This document shows positions 21,543 to 31,704 of a DNA stretch of 48,543 nt, one piece after another. The DNA comes from Pseudomonas fluorescens. GTDB lineage: Bacteria; Pseudomonadota; Gammaproteobacteria; Pseudomonadales; Pseudomonadaceae. The notes beneath the pieces were generated by a model. That model did no database searches. It was not told where the DNA came from and saw only the letters and a list, made by a program, of their open reading frames with translations. A program made the translations under genes and the position numbers. The stretch is taken from NCBI RefSeq assembly GCF_902497875.1, contig NZ_CABVHY010000043.1, positions 1 through 48,543 of the forward strand, in the 5' to 3' direction. How positions within the stretch are numbered: position 1 is the stretch's first letter; each line of letters begins with the position of its first letter.

Positions 21543-24500
21543 ACATCTCGCGGCTGTTCATCCTTCGCCCGGTAGCCACTACCCTGAGCATGCTGGCGAT
21601 TATTCTGGCCGGCGTGATCGCCTATCGGCTGTTGCCGGTCTCGGCATTGCCCCAGGTCGATTACCCGACCATCCGGGTCATGACCCTCTATCCCGGCGCC
21701 AGCCCGGATGTGATGACCAGTGCGGTCACCGCGCCGCTGGAGCGGCAGTTCGGGCAAATGCCCGGCCTGACCCAGATGGCCTCGACCAGTTCCGGCGGCG
21801 CCTCGGTGCTGACCTTGCGCTTCAACCTCGACATCAACATGGATGTCGCCGAGCAGCAGGTGCAGGCCGCGATCAACGCCGCGACCAACCTGTTGCCCAA
21901 GGATCTGCCGGCGCCGCCGGTGTACAACAAGGTCAACCCGGCGGATACCCCGGTGCTGACCCTGGCGATCACTTCCAAGACCATGCTGTTGCCCAAGCTC
22001 AATGACCTGGTCGATACCCGCATGGCGCAGAAAATCGCCCAGATCAGCGGCGTCGGCATGGTCAGCATCGCTGGCGGCCAGCGTCAGGCAGTGCGGATCA
22101 AGGTCAACCCGGAGGCCCTGGCGGCCAATGGGCTGAACCTGTCGGACGTGCGGACCCTGATCGGCGCCTCCAACGTCAACCAGCCCAAGGGCAATTTCGA
22201 CGGCCCGACCCGGGTGTCGATGCTCGACGCCAACGACCAGTTGACCTCGCCCAAGGACTACGCCGAGCTGATCCTCGCCTATAACAACGGCGCGCCGTTG
22301 CGGCTCAAGGACGTCGCGCAGATCGTCGACGGTGCCGAGAACGAGCGTTTAGCCGCCTGGGCCAATGAAAACCAGGCGGTATTGCTGAACATCCAGCGCC
22401 AGCCCGGGGCGAACGTGATCGAGGTGGTCGACCGGATCAAGGCCTTGCTGCCGAGCATTACCGACAACTTGCCGGCCGGCCTCGACGTGGTCGTGCTGAC
22501 CGACCGCACCCAGACCATCCGCGCCTCGGTCACCGACGTGCAGCATGAGCTGCTGATCGCCATTGCCCTGGTGGTCATGGTGACCTTCCTGTTTTTGCGC
22601 CGTGCCAGCGCGACCATCATTCCGTCGGTGGCGGTACCCCTGTCGTTGATCGGCACCTTTGGCGTGATGTACCTGGCCGGGTTCTCGGTCAACAACCTGA
22701 CCCTGATGGCCCTGACCATCGCCACCGGATTTGTGGTGGACGATGCGATCGTCATGCTCGAGAACATTTCGCGCTACATCGAGGAGGGCGACAGCCCCAT
22801 GGTGGCGGCGCTCAAGGGCGCCAAGCAGATCGGCTTCACGCTGATCTCGCTGACCCTGTCGCTGATCGCTGTACTGATCCCGCTGTTGTTCATGGCCGAC
22901 GTGGTCGGGCGGCTGTTTCGCGAATTCGCCATTACCCTGGCGGTGGCGATCCTGATTTCCCTGGTGGTCTCCCTGACCCTGACGCCGATGATGTGCGCGC
23001 GGTTGCTCAAGCGTGAACCCAAGGAAGAAGAACAGGGGCGTTTCTACCGCGCCAGCGGTGCCTGCATCGACTGGATGATTGCCGCCTACGGGCGCAAGTT
23101 GCAGTGGGTGCTCAAGCACCAGCCGCTGACCCTGCTGGTGGCCGTCGCCACCCTGGGCCTGACGGTGTTCCTCTATATGGTGGTGCCCAAGGGCTTCTTC
23201 CCGGTGCAGGACACCGGGGTGATCCAGGGTATTTCCGAAGCCCCGCAGTCGATCTCGTTCGCGGCGATGAGCGAGCGCCAGCAGGAACTGGCCAAGATTA
23301 TTCTGCAAGACCCGGCGGTGGAGAGCCTGTCGTCCTACATCGGCGTCGATGGTGATAACGCCACGCTGAACAGCGGTCGCCTGCTGATCAACCTCAGGCC
23401 CCACGGCGAACGTGACCTGAGCGCCACCGAGGTGATTGCGCGTTTGCAGCCGGAGCTGGCCCAATTGGCCGGTATCCGCTTGTTCATGCAGCCGGTGCAG
23501 GACCTGACCATCGAAGACCGGGTCAGTCGGACCCAGTACCAGTTCAGCATGTCCTCGCCGGATGCCGACATGCTCGCCCTGTGGAGCGGCAGGCTGGTCG
23601 AGGCCCTGGCCAGTCAGCCGGAGTTGACCGACGTTGCCAGCGATCTGCAGGACAAGGGCTTGCAGGTCTATCTGGTGATCGACCGCGATGCGGCGTCGCG
23701 GATCGGTGTCTCGGTGTCGAACATCACCGATGCGCTGTATGACGCCTTCGGCCAGCGGCAGATTTCCACCATTTACACCCAGGCCAGCCAGTATCGCGTG
23801 GTCTTGCAGGCGCAGTCCGGCGAGAAGATCGGTCCGCAGGCGCTGGAGCAGATCCACGTCAAGACCACCGACGGCGGCCAGGTGCGCTTGTCCAGCCTGG
23901 CGCATATCGAAGAGCGCCAGGCACAACTGGCGATCACCCACATCGGCCAGTTTCCGGCGGTGATGATGTCGTTCAACCTGGCACCCGGCGTGGCGCTGGG
24001 GCAGGCGGTCGAGCTGATCAACCAGGTGCAACAGGATATCGGTATGCCACTGGGTGTACAGACACAGTTCCAGGGCGCCGCCCAGGCCTTTGAAGCGTCG
24101 CTGTCGAGTACCTTGCTGCTGATCCTGGCGGCGGTGGTGACCATGTACATCGTCCTTGGCGTGCTCTACGAGAGCTATATCCACCCGATCACCATTCTCT
24201 CGACCTTGCCGTCCGCGGCGGTCGGCGCCTTGCTGGCGCTGCTGCTCAGCGGCAATGACCTGGGGATGATCGCCATCATCGGGATCATTTTGCTGATCGG
24301 TATCGTCAAGAAAAACGCGATCATGATGATCGACTTCGCCCTCGACGCCGAGCGCAACCAGGGGCTGGACCCGGAGACGGCGATCTATCAGGCGGCGTTG
24401 CTGCGGTTCCGGCCGATCCTGATGACCACCCTGGCGGCGTTGTTCGGCGCGGTGCCGCTGATGCTCGCCACCGGCTCTGGCGCGGAATTGCGCCAGCCAC

Positions 24501-24643
24501 TGGGTCTGGTGATGGTCGGTGGACTGCTGGTCAGCCAGGTTCTGACCTTGTTCACCACGCCGGTGATCTATCTGTACTTCGACCGTCTCGGTCGACGCTG
24601 GCGGCCAGCGCCTGAGCGCGCGGAGCCGGTAGAACAGCCATGA
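21539..24643 (+). CDS. muxB: RND efflux inner-membrane pump MuxB (MdtB-like)
   Basis: A 1034-residue RND transporter with twelve membrane helices and two large periplasmic loops. The proton-relay Asp pair lies in ATGFVVDDAIVMLENISRYIE (TM4); the TM10-11 region contains IIGIILLIGIVKKNAIMMIDFALD. In MdtB/MdtC-type systems two different RND subunits form a heterotrimer, and the adjacent muxC supports this. Substrates of P. aeruginosa MuxABC-OpmB include aztreonam, macrolides and novobiocin in published work; the substrates here are unknown. It overlaps muxA and muxC by 4 bp each (ATGA), indicating coupled translation. Confidence 0.95.
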   Translation: MNISRLFILRPVATTLSMLAIILAGVIAYRLLPVSALPQVDYPTIRVMTLYPGASPDVMTSAVTAPLERQFGQMPGLTQMASTSSGGASVLTLRFNLDINMDVAEQQVQAAINAATNLLPKDLPAPPVYNKVNPADTPVLTLAITSKTMLLPKLNDLVDTRMAQKIAQISGVGMVSIAGGQRQAVRIKVNPEALAANGLNLSDVRTLIGASNVNQPKGNFDGPTRVSMLDANDQLTSPKDYAELILAYNNGAPLRLKDVAQIVDGAENERLAAWANENQAVLLNIQRQPGANVIEVVDRIKALLPSITDNLPAGLDVVVLTDRTQTIRASVTDVQHELLIAIALVVMVTFLFLRRASATIIPSVAVPLSLIGTFGVMYLAGFSVNNLTLMALTIATGFVVDDAIVMLENISRYIEEGDSPMVAALKGAKQIGFTLISLTLSLIAVLIPLLFMADVVGRLFREFAITLAVAILISLVVSLTLTPMMCARLLKREPKEEEQGRFYRASGACIDWMIAAYGRKLQWVLKHQPLTLLVAVATLGLTVFLYMVVPKGFFPVQDTGVIQGISEAPQSISFAAMSERQQELAKIILQDPAVESLSSYIGVDGDNATLNSGRLLINLRPHGERDLSATEVIARLQPELAQLAGIRLFMQPVQDLTIEDRVSRTQYQFSMSSPDADMLALWSGRLVEALASQPELTDVASDLQDKGLQVYLVIDRDAASRIGVSVSNITDALYDAFGQRQISTIYTQASQYRVVLQAQSGEKIGPQALEQIHVKTTDGGQVRLSSLAHIEERQAQLAITHIGQFPAVMMSFNLAPGVALGQAVELINQVQQDIGMPLGVQTQFQGAAQAFEASLSSTLLLILAAVVTMYIVLGVLYESYIHPITILSTLPSAAVGALLALLLSGNDLGMIAIIGIILLIGIVKKNAIMMIDFALDAERNQGLDPETAIYQAALLRFRPILMTTLAALFGAVPLMLATGSGAELRQPLGLVMVGGLLVSQVLTLFTTPVIYLYFDRLGRRWRPAPERAEPVEQP

Positions 24644-27600
24644 ACCTCTCCGGACCGTTCATCAAACGCCCGGTGGCGACCATGCTCCTGAGCCTGGCGA
24701 TCATGTTGCTCGGCGGCATGAGCTTCGGCTTGCTGCCGGTGTCACCGCTGCCGCAAATGGATTTTCCGGTGATCGTGGTGCAGGCCAGCCTGCCGGGTGC
24801 CAGCCCGGAGGTCATGGCCTCGACCGTGGCCACGCCACTGGAGCGCTCCTTCGGCACCATTGCCGGGGTCAACACCATGAGCAGTCGATCCAGCCAGGGC
24901 TCGACCCGGGTGATCCTGCAATTCGACCTCGATCGCGACATCAACGGCGCGGCGCGGGAAGTGCAGGCGGCGATCAATGCCTCGCGCAACCTGCTGCCCA
25001 GCGGTATGCGCAGCATGCCGACCTACAAGAAGGTCAACCCGTCCCAGGCACCGATCATGGTGCTGTCGCTGACCTCGGAGGTGCTGCAAAAAGGCCAGTT
25101 GTATGACCTGGCCTCGACCATTCTGTCCCAAAGCCTGTCCCAGGTGCCGGGCGTTGGCGAAGTGCAGATCGGCGGCAGTTCGCTGCCGGCGGTGCGCATC
25201 GAACTGGAACCGCAGTTGCTTAACCAGTACGGCGTGGCCCTGGACGATGTGCGCAACACCATCGCCAATGCCAACGTGCGCCGGCCCAAAGGCTCGGTGG
25301 AAGACGACCAGCGCATGTGGCAGGTGCAGGCCAATGATCAATTGGAGAAAGCCAAGGATTACGAACCGCTGATCATTCGCTACCAGAACGGCTCGGCATT
25401 GCGCCTGAGCGATGTGGCGAAGGTCAGCGACGGCGTTGAAGACCGCTACAACAGCGGCTTCTTCAACGATGACGCAGCGGTGCTGTTGGTGATCAACCGC
25501 CAGGCCGGGGCCAACATCATCGAGACGGTCAACGAGATCAAGGCCCAGCTGCCCGCGTTGCAAGCGGTGTTGCCGGCCAGCGTCAAGCTGAACCTGGCCA
25601 TGGACCGCTCGCCGGTGATCAAGGCGACCTTGCACGAAGCGGAAATGACCCTGCTGATTGCCGTGGCGCTGGTGATTCTGGTGGTGTTCCTGTTCCTCGG
25701 TAACTTCCGCGCATCGTTGATCCCGTCCCTGGCCGTGCCCGTATCACTGGTCGGGACGTTCGCGATCATGTACCTGTACGGTTTTTCCCTGAACAATCTG
25801 TCGCTGATGGCGCTGATTCTCGCCACCGGGTTGGTGGTGGACGACGCCATCGTGGTGCTGGAGAACATCAGCCGCCACATCGACAAAGGCGTGCCGCCGA
25901 TGAAGGCCGCCTATCTCGGGGCGCAGGAAGTCGGCTTCACCTTGCTGTCGATGAACGTCTCGCTGGTGGCGGTGTTCCTCTCGATCCTGTTCATGGGCGG
26001 GATCGTTGCCAGCCTGTTCCGCGAATTTTCCATCACCCTGGCCGCGGCGATCGTGGTGTCGCTGGTGGTTTCGCTGACCCTCACGCCGATGCTCTGCGCA
26101 CGCTGGCTGAAGCCGCATACCCCAGGCCAGGAAAACCGTCTGCAACGCTGGAGCCAGCGGGCCAATGAATGGATGGTCAGCGGCTATGCGCGCAGCCTGG
26201 ACTGGGTGTTGCGCCATCGGCGGCTGACCTTGCTCAGTTTGCTGGTGACCATCGGGGTCAACGTCGCGCTGTATGTGGTGGTGCCGAAAACTTTCTTGCC
26301 GCAGCAGGACACCGGTCAGTTGATCGGCTTCGTGCGCGGTGATGACGGCCTGTCGTTCAACGTGATGCAGCCGAAGATGGAAACCTTCCGCCGCGCGGTA
26401 TTGCGCGATCCGGCCGTGGAAAGCGTGGCCGGCTTCATAGGCGGCAGCAACGGCATCAACAATGCGTTCATGCTGGTGCGTTTGAAACCGATCAAGGAGC
26501 GGCAGATCTCCGCGCAGAAAGTCATCGAGCGCCTGCGCAAGGACATGCCCAAGGTGCCCGGCGGGCAATTGATGCTGATGGCCGACCAGGACCTGCAATT
26601 TGGTGGCGGCCGCGAACAGAGCACTTCGCAATACTCCTACATCCTGCAAAGCGGTGATCTGGGCGCCTTGCGCGAGTGGTACCCGAAAGTGGTCACCGCG
26701 CTCAAGGCCTTGCCCGAGCTGACCGCCATCGATGCCCGGGAAGGGCGCGGCGCGCAGCAGGTGACGCTAGTGGTCGACCGCGATCAGGCCAAGCGCCTGG
26801 GCGTCGACATGGATATGGTCACCTCGGTGCTGAACAACGCCTACAGCCAGCGGCAGATTTCCACCATCTACGACAGCCTCAACCAGTATCAGGTGGTGAT
26901 GGAGGTCAATCCGAAGTACGCCCAGGATCCGATCACCCTCAACCAGGTGCAGGTGATCACCGCGGACGGCCAGCGCATCCCGCTGTCGGGCATTGCCCAT
27001 TACGAAAGCAGCCTGGAAGATGACCGGGTCAGCCATGAAGGGCAATTTGCCTCTGAAAGCATTTCCTTCGACATGGCCGAGGGCGTCACCGTTGAACAGG
27101 GCGGCGCCGCCATCGAACGAGCGATTGCCAAGGTCGGCCTGCCGGAAGACGTGATCGCCAAAATGGCCGGGACCACGGATGCCTTCGCGGCCACGCAAAA
27201 AAGCCAGCCATGGATGATTCTCGGCGCGCTGGTGGCGGTATATCTGGTGCTTGGGGTGCTTTACGAAAGCTACATTCATCCGCTGACGATTCTTTCGACC
27301 CTGCCGTCGGCCGGGGTCGGTGCACTGCTGTCGATCTACGTGCTGGGTGGTGAATTCAGCCTGATCTCGCTGCTGGGGCTGTTCCTGCTGATCGGCGTGG
27401 TGAAGAAGAACGCCATTCTGATGATCGACCTGGCGCTGCAGCTGGAACGCCACCAGGGCCTCGAGCCGCTGGAGTCGATCCGCAGTGCCTGCCTGTTGCG
27501 CCTGCGGCCGATTCTGATGACCACCCTGGCGGCGATCCTCGGGGCCTTGCCGTTGCTGCTGAGCACCGCCGAAGGCGCGGAAATGCGTCAGCCGCTGGGC

Positions 27601-27747
27601 CTGACGATCATCGGTGGGCTGATCTTCAGCCAGGTGTTGACCCTTTACACCACTCCGGTGGTTTACCTCTATCTCGACCGACTGCGCCATCGCTTCAACC
27701 ACTGGCGTGGGGTACGTACCGATGCTGCTCTGGAAACTCCGCTATGA
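24640..27747 (+). CDS. muxC: RND efflux inner-membrane pump MuxC (MdtC-like)
   Basis: A 1035-residue RND transporter, paralogous to muxB. The TM4 motif ATGLVVDDAIVVLENISRHID keeps both aspartates, and GLFLLIGVVKKNAILMIDLALQ marks the second half. It starts MNLSGPFIKRPVATMLLSLAIM, the usual amphipathic helix plus TM1. It is the second subunit of a heteromeric RND pump with MuxB. The ATG overlaps the muxB stop and its own stop overlaps the opmB start, so all four genes are translationally coupled and subunit ratios may be set that way. Confidence 0.95.
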   Translation: MNLSGPFIKRPVATMLLSLAIMLLGGMSFGLLPVSPLPQMDFPVIVVQASLPGASPEVMASTVATPLERSFGTIAGVNTMSSRSSQGSTRVILQFDLDRDINGAAREVQAAINASRNLLPSGMRSMPTYKKVNPSQAPIMVLSLTSEVLQKGQLYDLASTILSQSLSQVPGVGEVQIGGSSLPAVRIELEPQLLNQYGVALDDVRNTIANANVRRPKGSVEDDQRMWQVQANDQLEKAKDYEPLIIRYQNGSALRLSDVAKVSDGVEDRYNSGFFNDDAAVLLVINRQAGANIIETVNEIKAQLPALQAVLPASVKLNLAMDRSPVIKATLHEAEMTLLIAVALVILVVFLFLGNFRASLIPSLAVPVSLVGTFAIMYLYGFSLNNLSLMALILATGLVVDDAIVVLENISRHIDKGVPPMKAAYLGAQEVGFTLLSMNVSLVAVFLSILFMGGIVASLFREFSITLAAAIVVSLVVSLTLTPMLCARWLKPHTPGQENRLQRWSQRANEWMVSGYARSLDWVLRHRRLTLLSLLVTIGVNVALYVVVPKTFLPQQDTGQLIGFVRGDDGLSFNVMQPKMETFRRAVLRDPAVESVAGFIGGSNGINNAFMLVRLKPIKERQISAQKVIERLRKDMPKVPGGQLMLMADQDLQFGGGREQSTSQYSYILQSGDLGALREWYPKVVTALKALPELTAIDAREGRGAQQVTLVVDRDQAKRLGVDMDMVTSVLNNAYSQRQISTIYDSLNQYQVVMEVNPKYAQDPITLNQVQVITADGQRIPLSGIAHYESSLEDDRVSHEGQFASESISFDMAEGVTVEQGGAAIERAIAKVGLPEDVIAKMAGTTDAFAATQKSQPWMILGALVAVYLVLGVLYESYIHPLTILSTLPSAGVGALLSIYVLGGEFSLISLLGLFLLIGVVKKNAILMIDLALQLERHQGLEPLESIRSACLLRLRPILMTTLAAILGALPLLLSTAEGAEMRQPLGLTIIGGLIFSQVLTLYTTPVVYLYLDRLRHRFNHWRGVRTDAALETPL

Positions 27748-29231
27748 CTGACCGTTCGCTTTCCAACCCCCCTGAGCTGTCCGCCCAACGCTTGGGCCTG
27801 GCCCGCGGTTCGCGACTGCTCGGGCTGACGCTCTGTGGGCTGTTGCTCAGCGCCTGCGCCATCGGCCCGGACTACCAGCGCCCGGAAATGAGCACGCCGG
27901 CCCAGTACAAAGAAGCCCAGGGCTGGCGCCAGGCCAGTCCCAGCGACTCCCTGGCCCGTGGTGCCTGGTGGGAACTGTACGGTGATCGGCAACTCAATGG
28001 CCTGATCGAGAAGCTCAACAGCGCCAACCAGACCGTCGCCCAAGCGGAAGCCCAGTACCGCCAGGCCCAGGCCCTGGTGCGCAGCACTCGGGGGGCATTC
28101 TTTCCCAGCGTGGATCTGAGCGCCGGGAAAACCCGCTCCAGCCAGGGCACCGGTAGCAGTAGTTCGAGCCTGAGCAGTTCCAGTAGTGGTATTCGCGACA
28201 CCTACAGCACTGAGTTAGGTGTGAGCTGGGAGGCGGATATCTGGGGCAAGTTGCGCCGTGGCCTGGAAGCCGACTCGGCCAGCGCCGAGGCGAGCTTTGC
28301 CGATCTGGCGGCGATGCGCCTGAGCCAGCAGTCGGAACTGGTGCAGAACTACCTGCAACTGCGGGTGATCGACCAGCAGAAGCGTTTGCTCGAAGCCACA
28401 GTCGCGGCCTATCAGCGCTCGCTGACCATGACCGAAAACCAATACCGCGCCGGCGTCTCCGGCAAAGACTCGGTCGCCCAGGCGCGAACCCAGCTCAAGA
28501 GCACCCAGGCCGACCTCATTGACCTGATCTGGCAGCGCGCGCAATTGGAAAACGCCATTGCAGTGCTGACCGGGGTGCCACCGGCGCAATTCAGCCTGGC
28601 AGAAACCCGAGACATCCCGGCATTGCCGCAGATTCCCTTGAGCCTGCCGTCGCAGCTGCTGGAGCGCCGGCCCGATATCGCCGCGGCCGAACGCTCGGTG
28701 ATCGCCGCCAACGCTGAGATCGGCGTGGCTGAAGCGGCTTACTACCCGGACTTGACCCTGAGCCTGAGGGGCGGCTACAGCAGCAGTACCTTCGCGAACT
28801 GGATCAGCGTGCCGAACCGTTTCTGGTCAGTAGGGCCGCAATTGGCCATGACCCTGTTCGACGGCGGCCAGCGCTCGGCGGAAGTCGATCGCACTGAAGC
28901 CGTCTACGACCAGACCGTGGCCCAATACCGCCAGACCGTGCTCGATGGTTTTCGCGAAGTGGAAAACTTCCTGGTGCAGTTGAAAGTGCTCGAAGACGAG
29001 GCGGCAGTGCGCCAGGAGGCTCTGGAATCGGCCCGTGAATCCCTGCGCCTGACCGAGAACCAGTACCGGGCCGGGTTGATTGCCTATCTGGGTGTGGTGG
29101 TGGTCCAGGCCACTGCGCTGAATAATGAACGCAGCGTGCTAACCCTGCTGCAAAGCCGCCTGATCACCAGCGTGCAACTGATCGCCGCGCTGGGCGGTGG
29201 TTGGGATGGGCAGTTGCAGGTGAACCCGTAG
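27744..29231 (+). CDS. opmB: Outer-membrane efflux lipoprotein OpmB (NodT/OprM family)
   Basis: A 495-residue TolC-like channel. The lipobox lies in GLLLSACAIGPDYQRP (lipidated Cys), then a duplicated OEP layout: first half LNGLIEKLNSANQTVAQAEAQYRQAQALV, second half RRPDIAAAERSVIAANAEIGVAEAAYYPDLTLS. A Ser-rich low-complexity run (GTGSSSSSLSSSSSG) sits in the predicted first barrel loop. It provides the exit duct for MuxABC. Its stop codon lies inside a REP element (GTAGGAGCTGCCG), so the 3' hairpin begins at the end of the coding region. Confidence 0.94.
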   Translation: MTDRSLSNPPELSAQRLGLARGSRLLGLTLCGLLLSACAIGPDYQRPEMSTPAQYKEAQGWRQASPSDSLARGAWWELYGDRQLNGLIEKLNSANQTVAQAEAQYRQAQALVRSTRGAFFPSVDLSAGKTRSSQGTGSSSSSLSSSSSGIRDTYSTELGVSWEADIWGKLRRGLEADSASAEASFADLAAMRLSQQSELVQNYLQLRVIDQQKRLLEATVAAYQRSLTMTENQYRAGVSGKDSVAQARTQLKSTQADLIDLIWQRAQLENAIAVLTGVPPAQFSLAETRDIPALPQIPLSLPSQLLERRPDIAAAERSVIAANAEIGVAEAAYYPDLTLSLRGGYSSSTFANWISVPNRFWSVGPQLAMTLFDGGQRSAEVDRTEAVYDQTVAQYRQTVLDGFREVENFLVQLKVLEDEAAVRQEALESARESLRLTENQYRAGLIAYLGVVVVQATALNNERSVLTLLQSRLITSVQLIAALGGGWDGQLQVNP

Positions 29232-29335
29232 GAGCTGCCGCAGGCTGCGATCTTTTGATCTTGACGACCGTTCAGGCAATCCATTTTCCGGATCAAAAAC
29301 GAAAGATCAAAAGATCGCAGCCTATCGGCAGCTCC
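29228..29335. repeat. Inverted REP pair overlapping the opmB stop
   Basis: GTAGGAGCTGCCGCAGG...GATCTTTTGATCTT on the left and AAGATCAAAAGATCGCAGCC...GGCAGCTCC on the right form a long inverted pair. The TAG stop of opmB is part of the left arm. The rest of the ~300-bp gap up to the MHYT gene shows no gene. Confidence 0.85.
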
Positions 29336-29528
29336 AGGAATTACGTTCGCGTGAAAATGGGGCGCGGGCGGGTGGTTGCGTGTCACGAATGAGCGCATGG
29401 CGATCAACTCATCAGACTAATGGCTAATTGATAATATTTCCCGGTGCGTTCTTTGGCGCAATAGGTACAATCGCCGACTTTACCCCCGAGCATGGACAGT
29501 GTTCGGCTCAGTCTCCACGAGAAGTCCC

Positions 29529-31631
29529 ATGCTCATCGGTAGTTATTCCCCCGTCCTGGTGTTGATCTCCCTCTGCGTGGCGATTCTCGCGTCCTATACC
29601 GCCCTTGACCTTACCGGGCGTATCGCCACGGCCAAAGGCCGGGCGGTTCATCTGTGGACGGCTGGCGGGGCGTTGGCGATGGGCGTGGGTGTCTGGTCGA
29701 TGCACTTTATCGGCATGCTGGCCTTCAAGTTGCCGATCGACTTGGGTTATGACCTCACTATCACCCTGTTATCGCTGCTGATCAGTATCCTGTCCTGCGG
29801 GTTTGCCCTGTGGCTGGTCAGTCAGCCGCGCTTGCCGGCCTGGCAGTTGGCGTTCGGCGCCCTGATCATGGGCGCGGGGATCAGCGCCATGCACTACACC
29901 GGCATGGCCGCGATGCGCATGCAGCCAGGCATCGATTACGATCCAGCCTTGTTCAGCGCCTCGCTGTTGATTGCGGTCGGGGCTTCGGCCGCAGCACTGT
30001 GGATTGCCTTCCGCCTGCGGCAGAACACCCCCTACGTCAGATTGGCCCGTGGTGGGGCGGCGGTGGTCATGGGCCTCGCCATCGTCGGCATGCATTACAC
30101 CGGCATGGCCGCCGCGCGTTTCGCCGACGGCAGTTTCTGCGGCGCGGCAATCGATGGCCTGAGCGGCAATGGGCTGGACAACCTGGTGCTGGTCACCACT
30201 TTGGCGGTGCTGTGCATCGCCTTGCTGACCTCGATCCTTGATGCTCGCCTGGAAGCCCGCACCGCTGACCTGGCCGATTCCCTGACCCTGGCCAACCAGG
30301 AACTCACCCAGCTTGCGCTGCATGACACCCTGACCGGTTTGCCGAACCGGGTGCTGCTGGCCGATCGCATCGATCAGGCCATGCATCTGGTGCAGGAGCA
30401 GGGTGGTTGTTTTGCGCTGATGTTCATTGATCTGGATGGCTTCAAGCCGGTCAACGACGCTTTTGGGCATCACATGGGCGACCAGTTGTTGCGTGAGGTC
30501 GGCCAGCGCTTGCGCGAGGAGTTGCGCAGCCAGGACACCCTGGCGCGGATCGGTGGTGACGAATTCGTATTGCTGGTGCAGCTTGGCGGTCCGGATGATG
30601 CCCTGCGACTGGCCGCTCGCCAGGTCGGGTTGATTTCCCGTTCGTTCAGGGTGGCCGAGCATGACTTGCAAATCTCCGCCAGCGTCGGCATTGCGCTGTA
30701 CCCGGGTAACGGCCTGACCGCGCAAGAATTGCTGATGAACGCCGACGCGGCGATGTATCACGCCAAAGGCACCGGCAAAAACGGCTACCGCTTCTTCGAT
30801 GCCTCGATGAACACCAACGCCCGCAAACAGCTGCAAATGCTGCAGGACCTGCGCGTGGCGATCGAGCAGCAACAATTCAGTCTGTATTACCAGCCCAAGT
30901 TCGATGCCGGCAATGGCCGGCCGGTGGGCGCCGAGGCCTTGTTGCGCTGGGAGCATCCGCAGCACGGGATGCTACTGCCGGACAAATTCATCGATCTGGC
31001 GGAAAAGACCGGGTTGATCATCCCGATCGGCGAGTGGGTATTGAACGAAGCCTGCCGCCAGATGCGTGAGTGGTATGTGCAGGGTTACACCGACTGGCGT
31101 ATCGCGGTGAACCTGTCAGCGTTGCAGTTTTGTCATGTCGGGCTGGTACAAAGTGTTGCCGGCGCGTTGGCTCGCCACCAGCTGCCGGCCAACAACCTGA
31201 CGCTGGAAATCACCGAAACCACGGCCATGAGCGACGCAGATGCGAGCATGATGGTGCTGCAGGAACTCTCGGCAATGGGTGTCGACCTGTCCATCGATGA
31301 TTTCGGCACCGGCTATTCAAGCCTGATGTACCTCAAGCGGCTGCCGGCCAACGAGTTGAAGATCGACCGCGGTTTTGTCCGCGACCTGGAGCATGACAGC
31401 GACGATGCCGCCATCGTCTCGGCCATCGTCGCCCTCGGTCAGGCGCTGGGGCTGCGGATCGTCGCCGAAGGGGTGGAGACCAATATGCAACAGCGTTTCC
31501 TGACTCAATTGGGCTGTGATTCGCTGCAAGGTTACCTGCTCGGGCACCCGCTGCCGGCGGCGCGTTTCATGGCCGATATCCATCGGGCGGAGCAATTGGC
31601 GGTGGGCTCAAGCAATGTGTGCTTGACTTGA
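29529..31631 (+). CDS. MHYT-GGDEF-EAL membrane signalling protein (c-di-GMP turnover)
   Basis: A 700-residue protein. The N-terminal seven-helix MHYT sensor (residues ~1-235) has three motifs, MHFIGMLAF, MHYTGMAAM and MHYTGMAAA, thought to bind a metal and sense O2, CO or NO. A GGDEF domain with intact GGDEF (ARIGGDEFVLL) and an upstream RxxD inhibitory site (RSQD) is followed by an EAL domain with EALLRW, DDFGTGYSSL, KIDRGFV and AEGVET all intact. Both diguanylate cyclase and phosphodiesterase activities are therefore possible; the net activity cannot be told. The ATG at 29529 has a GAGAAG site. It may be cotranscribed with the SDR gene 73 bp downstream. Confidence 0.93.
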   Translation: MLIGSYSPVLVLISLCVAILASYTALDLTGRIATAKGRAVHLWTAGGALAMGVGVWSMHFIGMLAFKLPIDLGYDLTITLLSLLISILSCGFALWLVSQPRLPAWQLAFGALIMGAGISAMHYTGMAAMRMQPGIDYDPALFSASLLIAVGASAAALWIAFRLRQNTPYVRLARGGAAVVMGLAIVGMHYTGMAAARFADGSFCGAAIDGLSGNGLDNLVLVTTLAVLCIALLTSILDARLEARTADLADSLTLANQELTQLALHDTLTGLPNRVLLADRIDQAMHLVQEQGGCFALMFIDLDGFKPVNDAFGHHMGDQLLREVGQRLREELRSQDTLARIGGDEFVLLVQLGGPDDALRLAARQVGLISRSFRVAEHDLQISASVGIALYPGNGLTAQELLMNADAAMYHAKGTGKNGYRFFDASMNTNARKQLQMLQDLRVAIEQQQFSLYYQPKFDAGNGRPVGAEALLRWEHPQHGMLLPDKFIDLAEKTGLIIPIGEWVLNEACRQMREWYVQGYTDWRIAVNLSALQFCHVGLVQSVAGALARHQLPANNLTLEITETTAMSDADASMMVLQELSAMGVDLSIDDFGTGYSSLMYLKRLPANELKIDRGFVRDLEHDSDDAAIVSAIVALGQALGLRIVAEGVETNMQQRFLTQLGCDSLQGYLLGHPLPAARFMADIHRAEQLAVGSSNVCLT

Positions 31632-31704
31632 GCCCATGCAAAAGCGAGCACTGGCGAGTATTCTTGCAGCGCAGTGCTTCAGCTTAGAACGGAGGAAAGC
31701 AAGC

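Noticed and set aside
22349..24184. Minus-strand open frame of 611 codons inside muxB
   Set aside because: Antisense shadow of an RND pump gene; no ribosome site or domain, while muxB is unmistakable.
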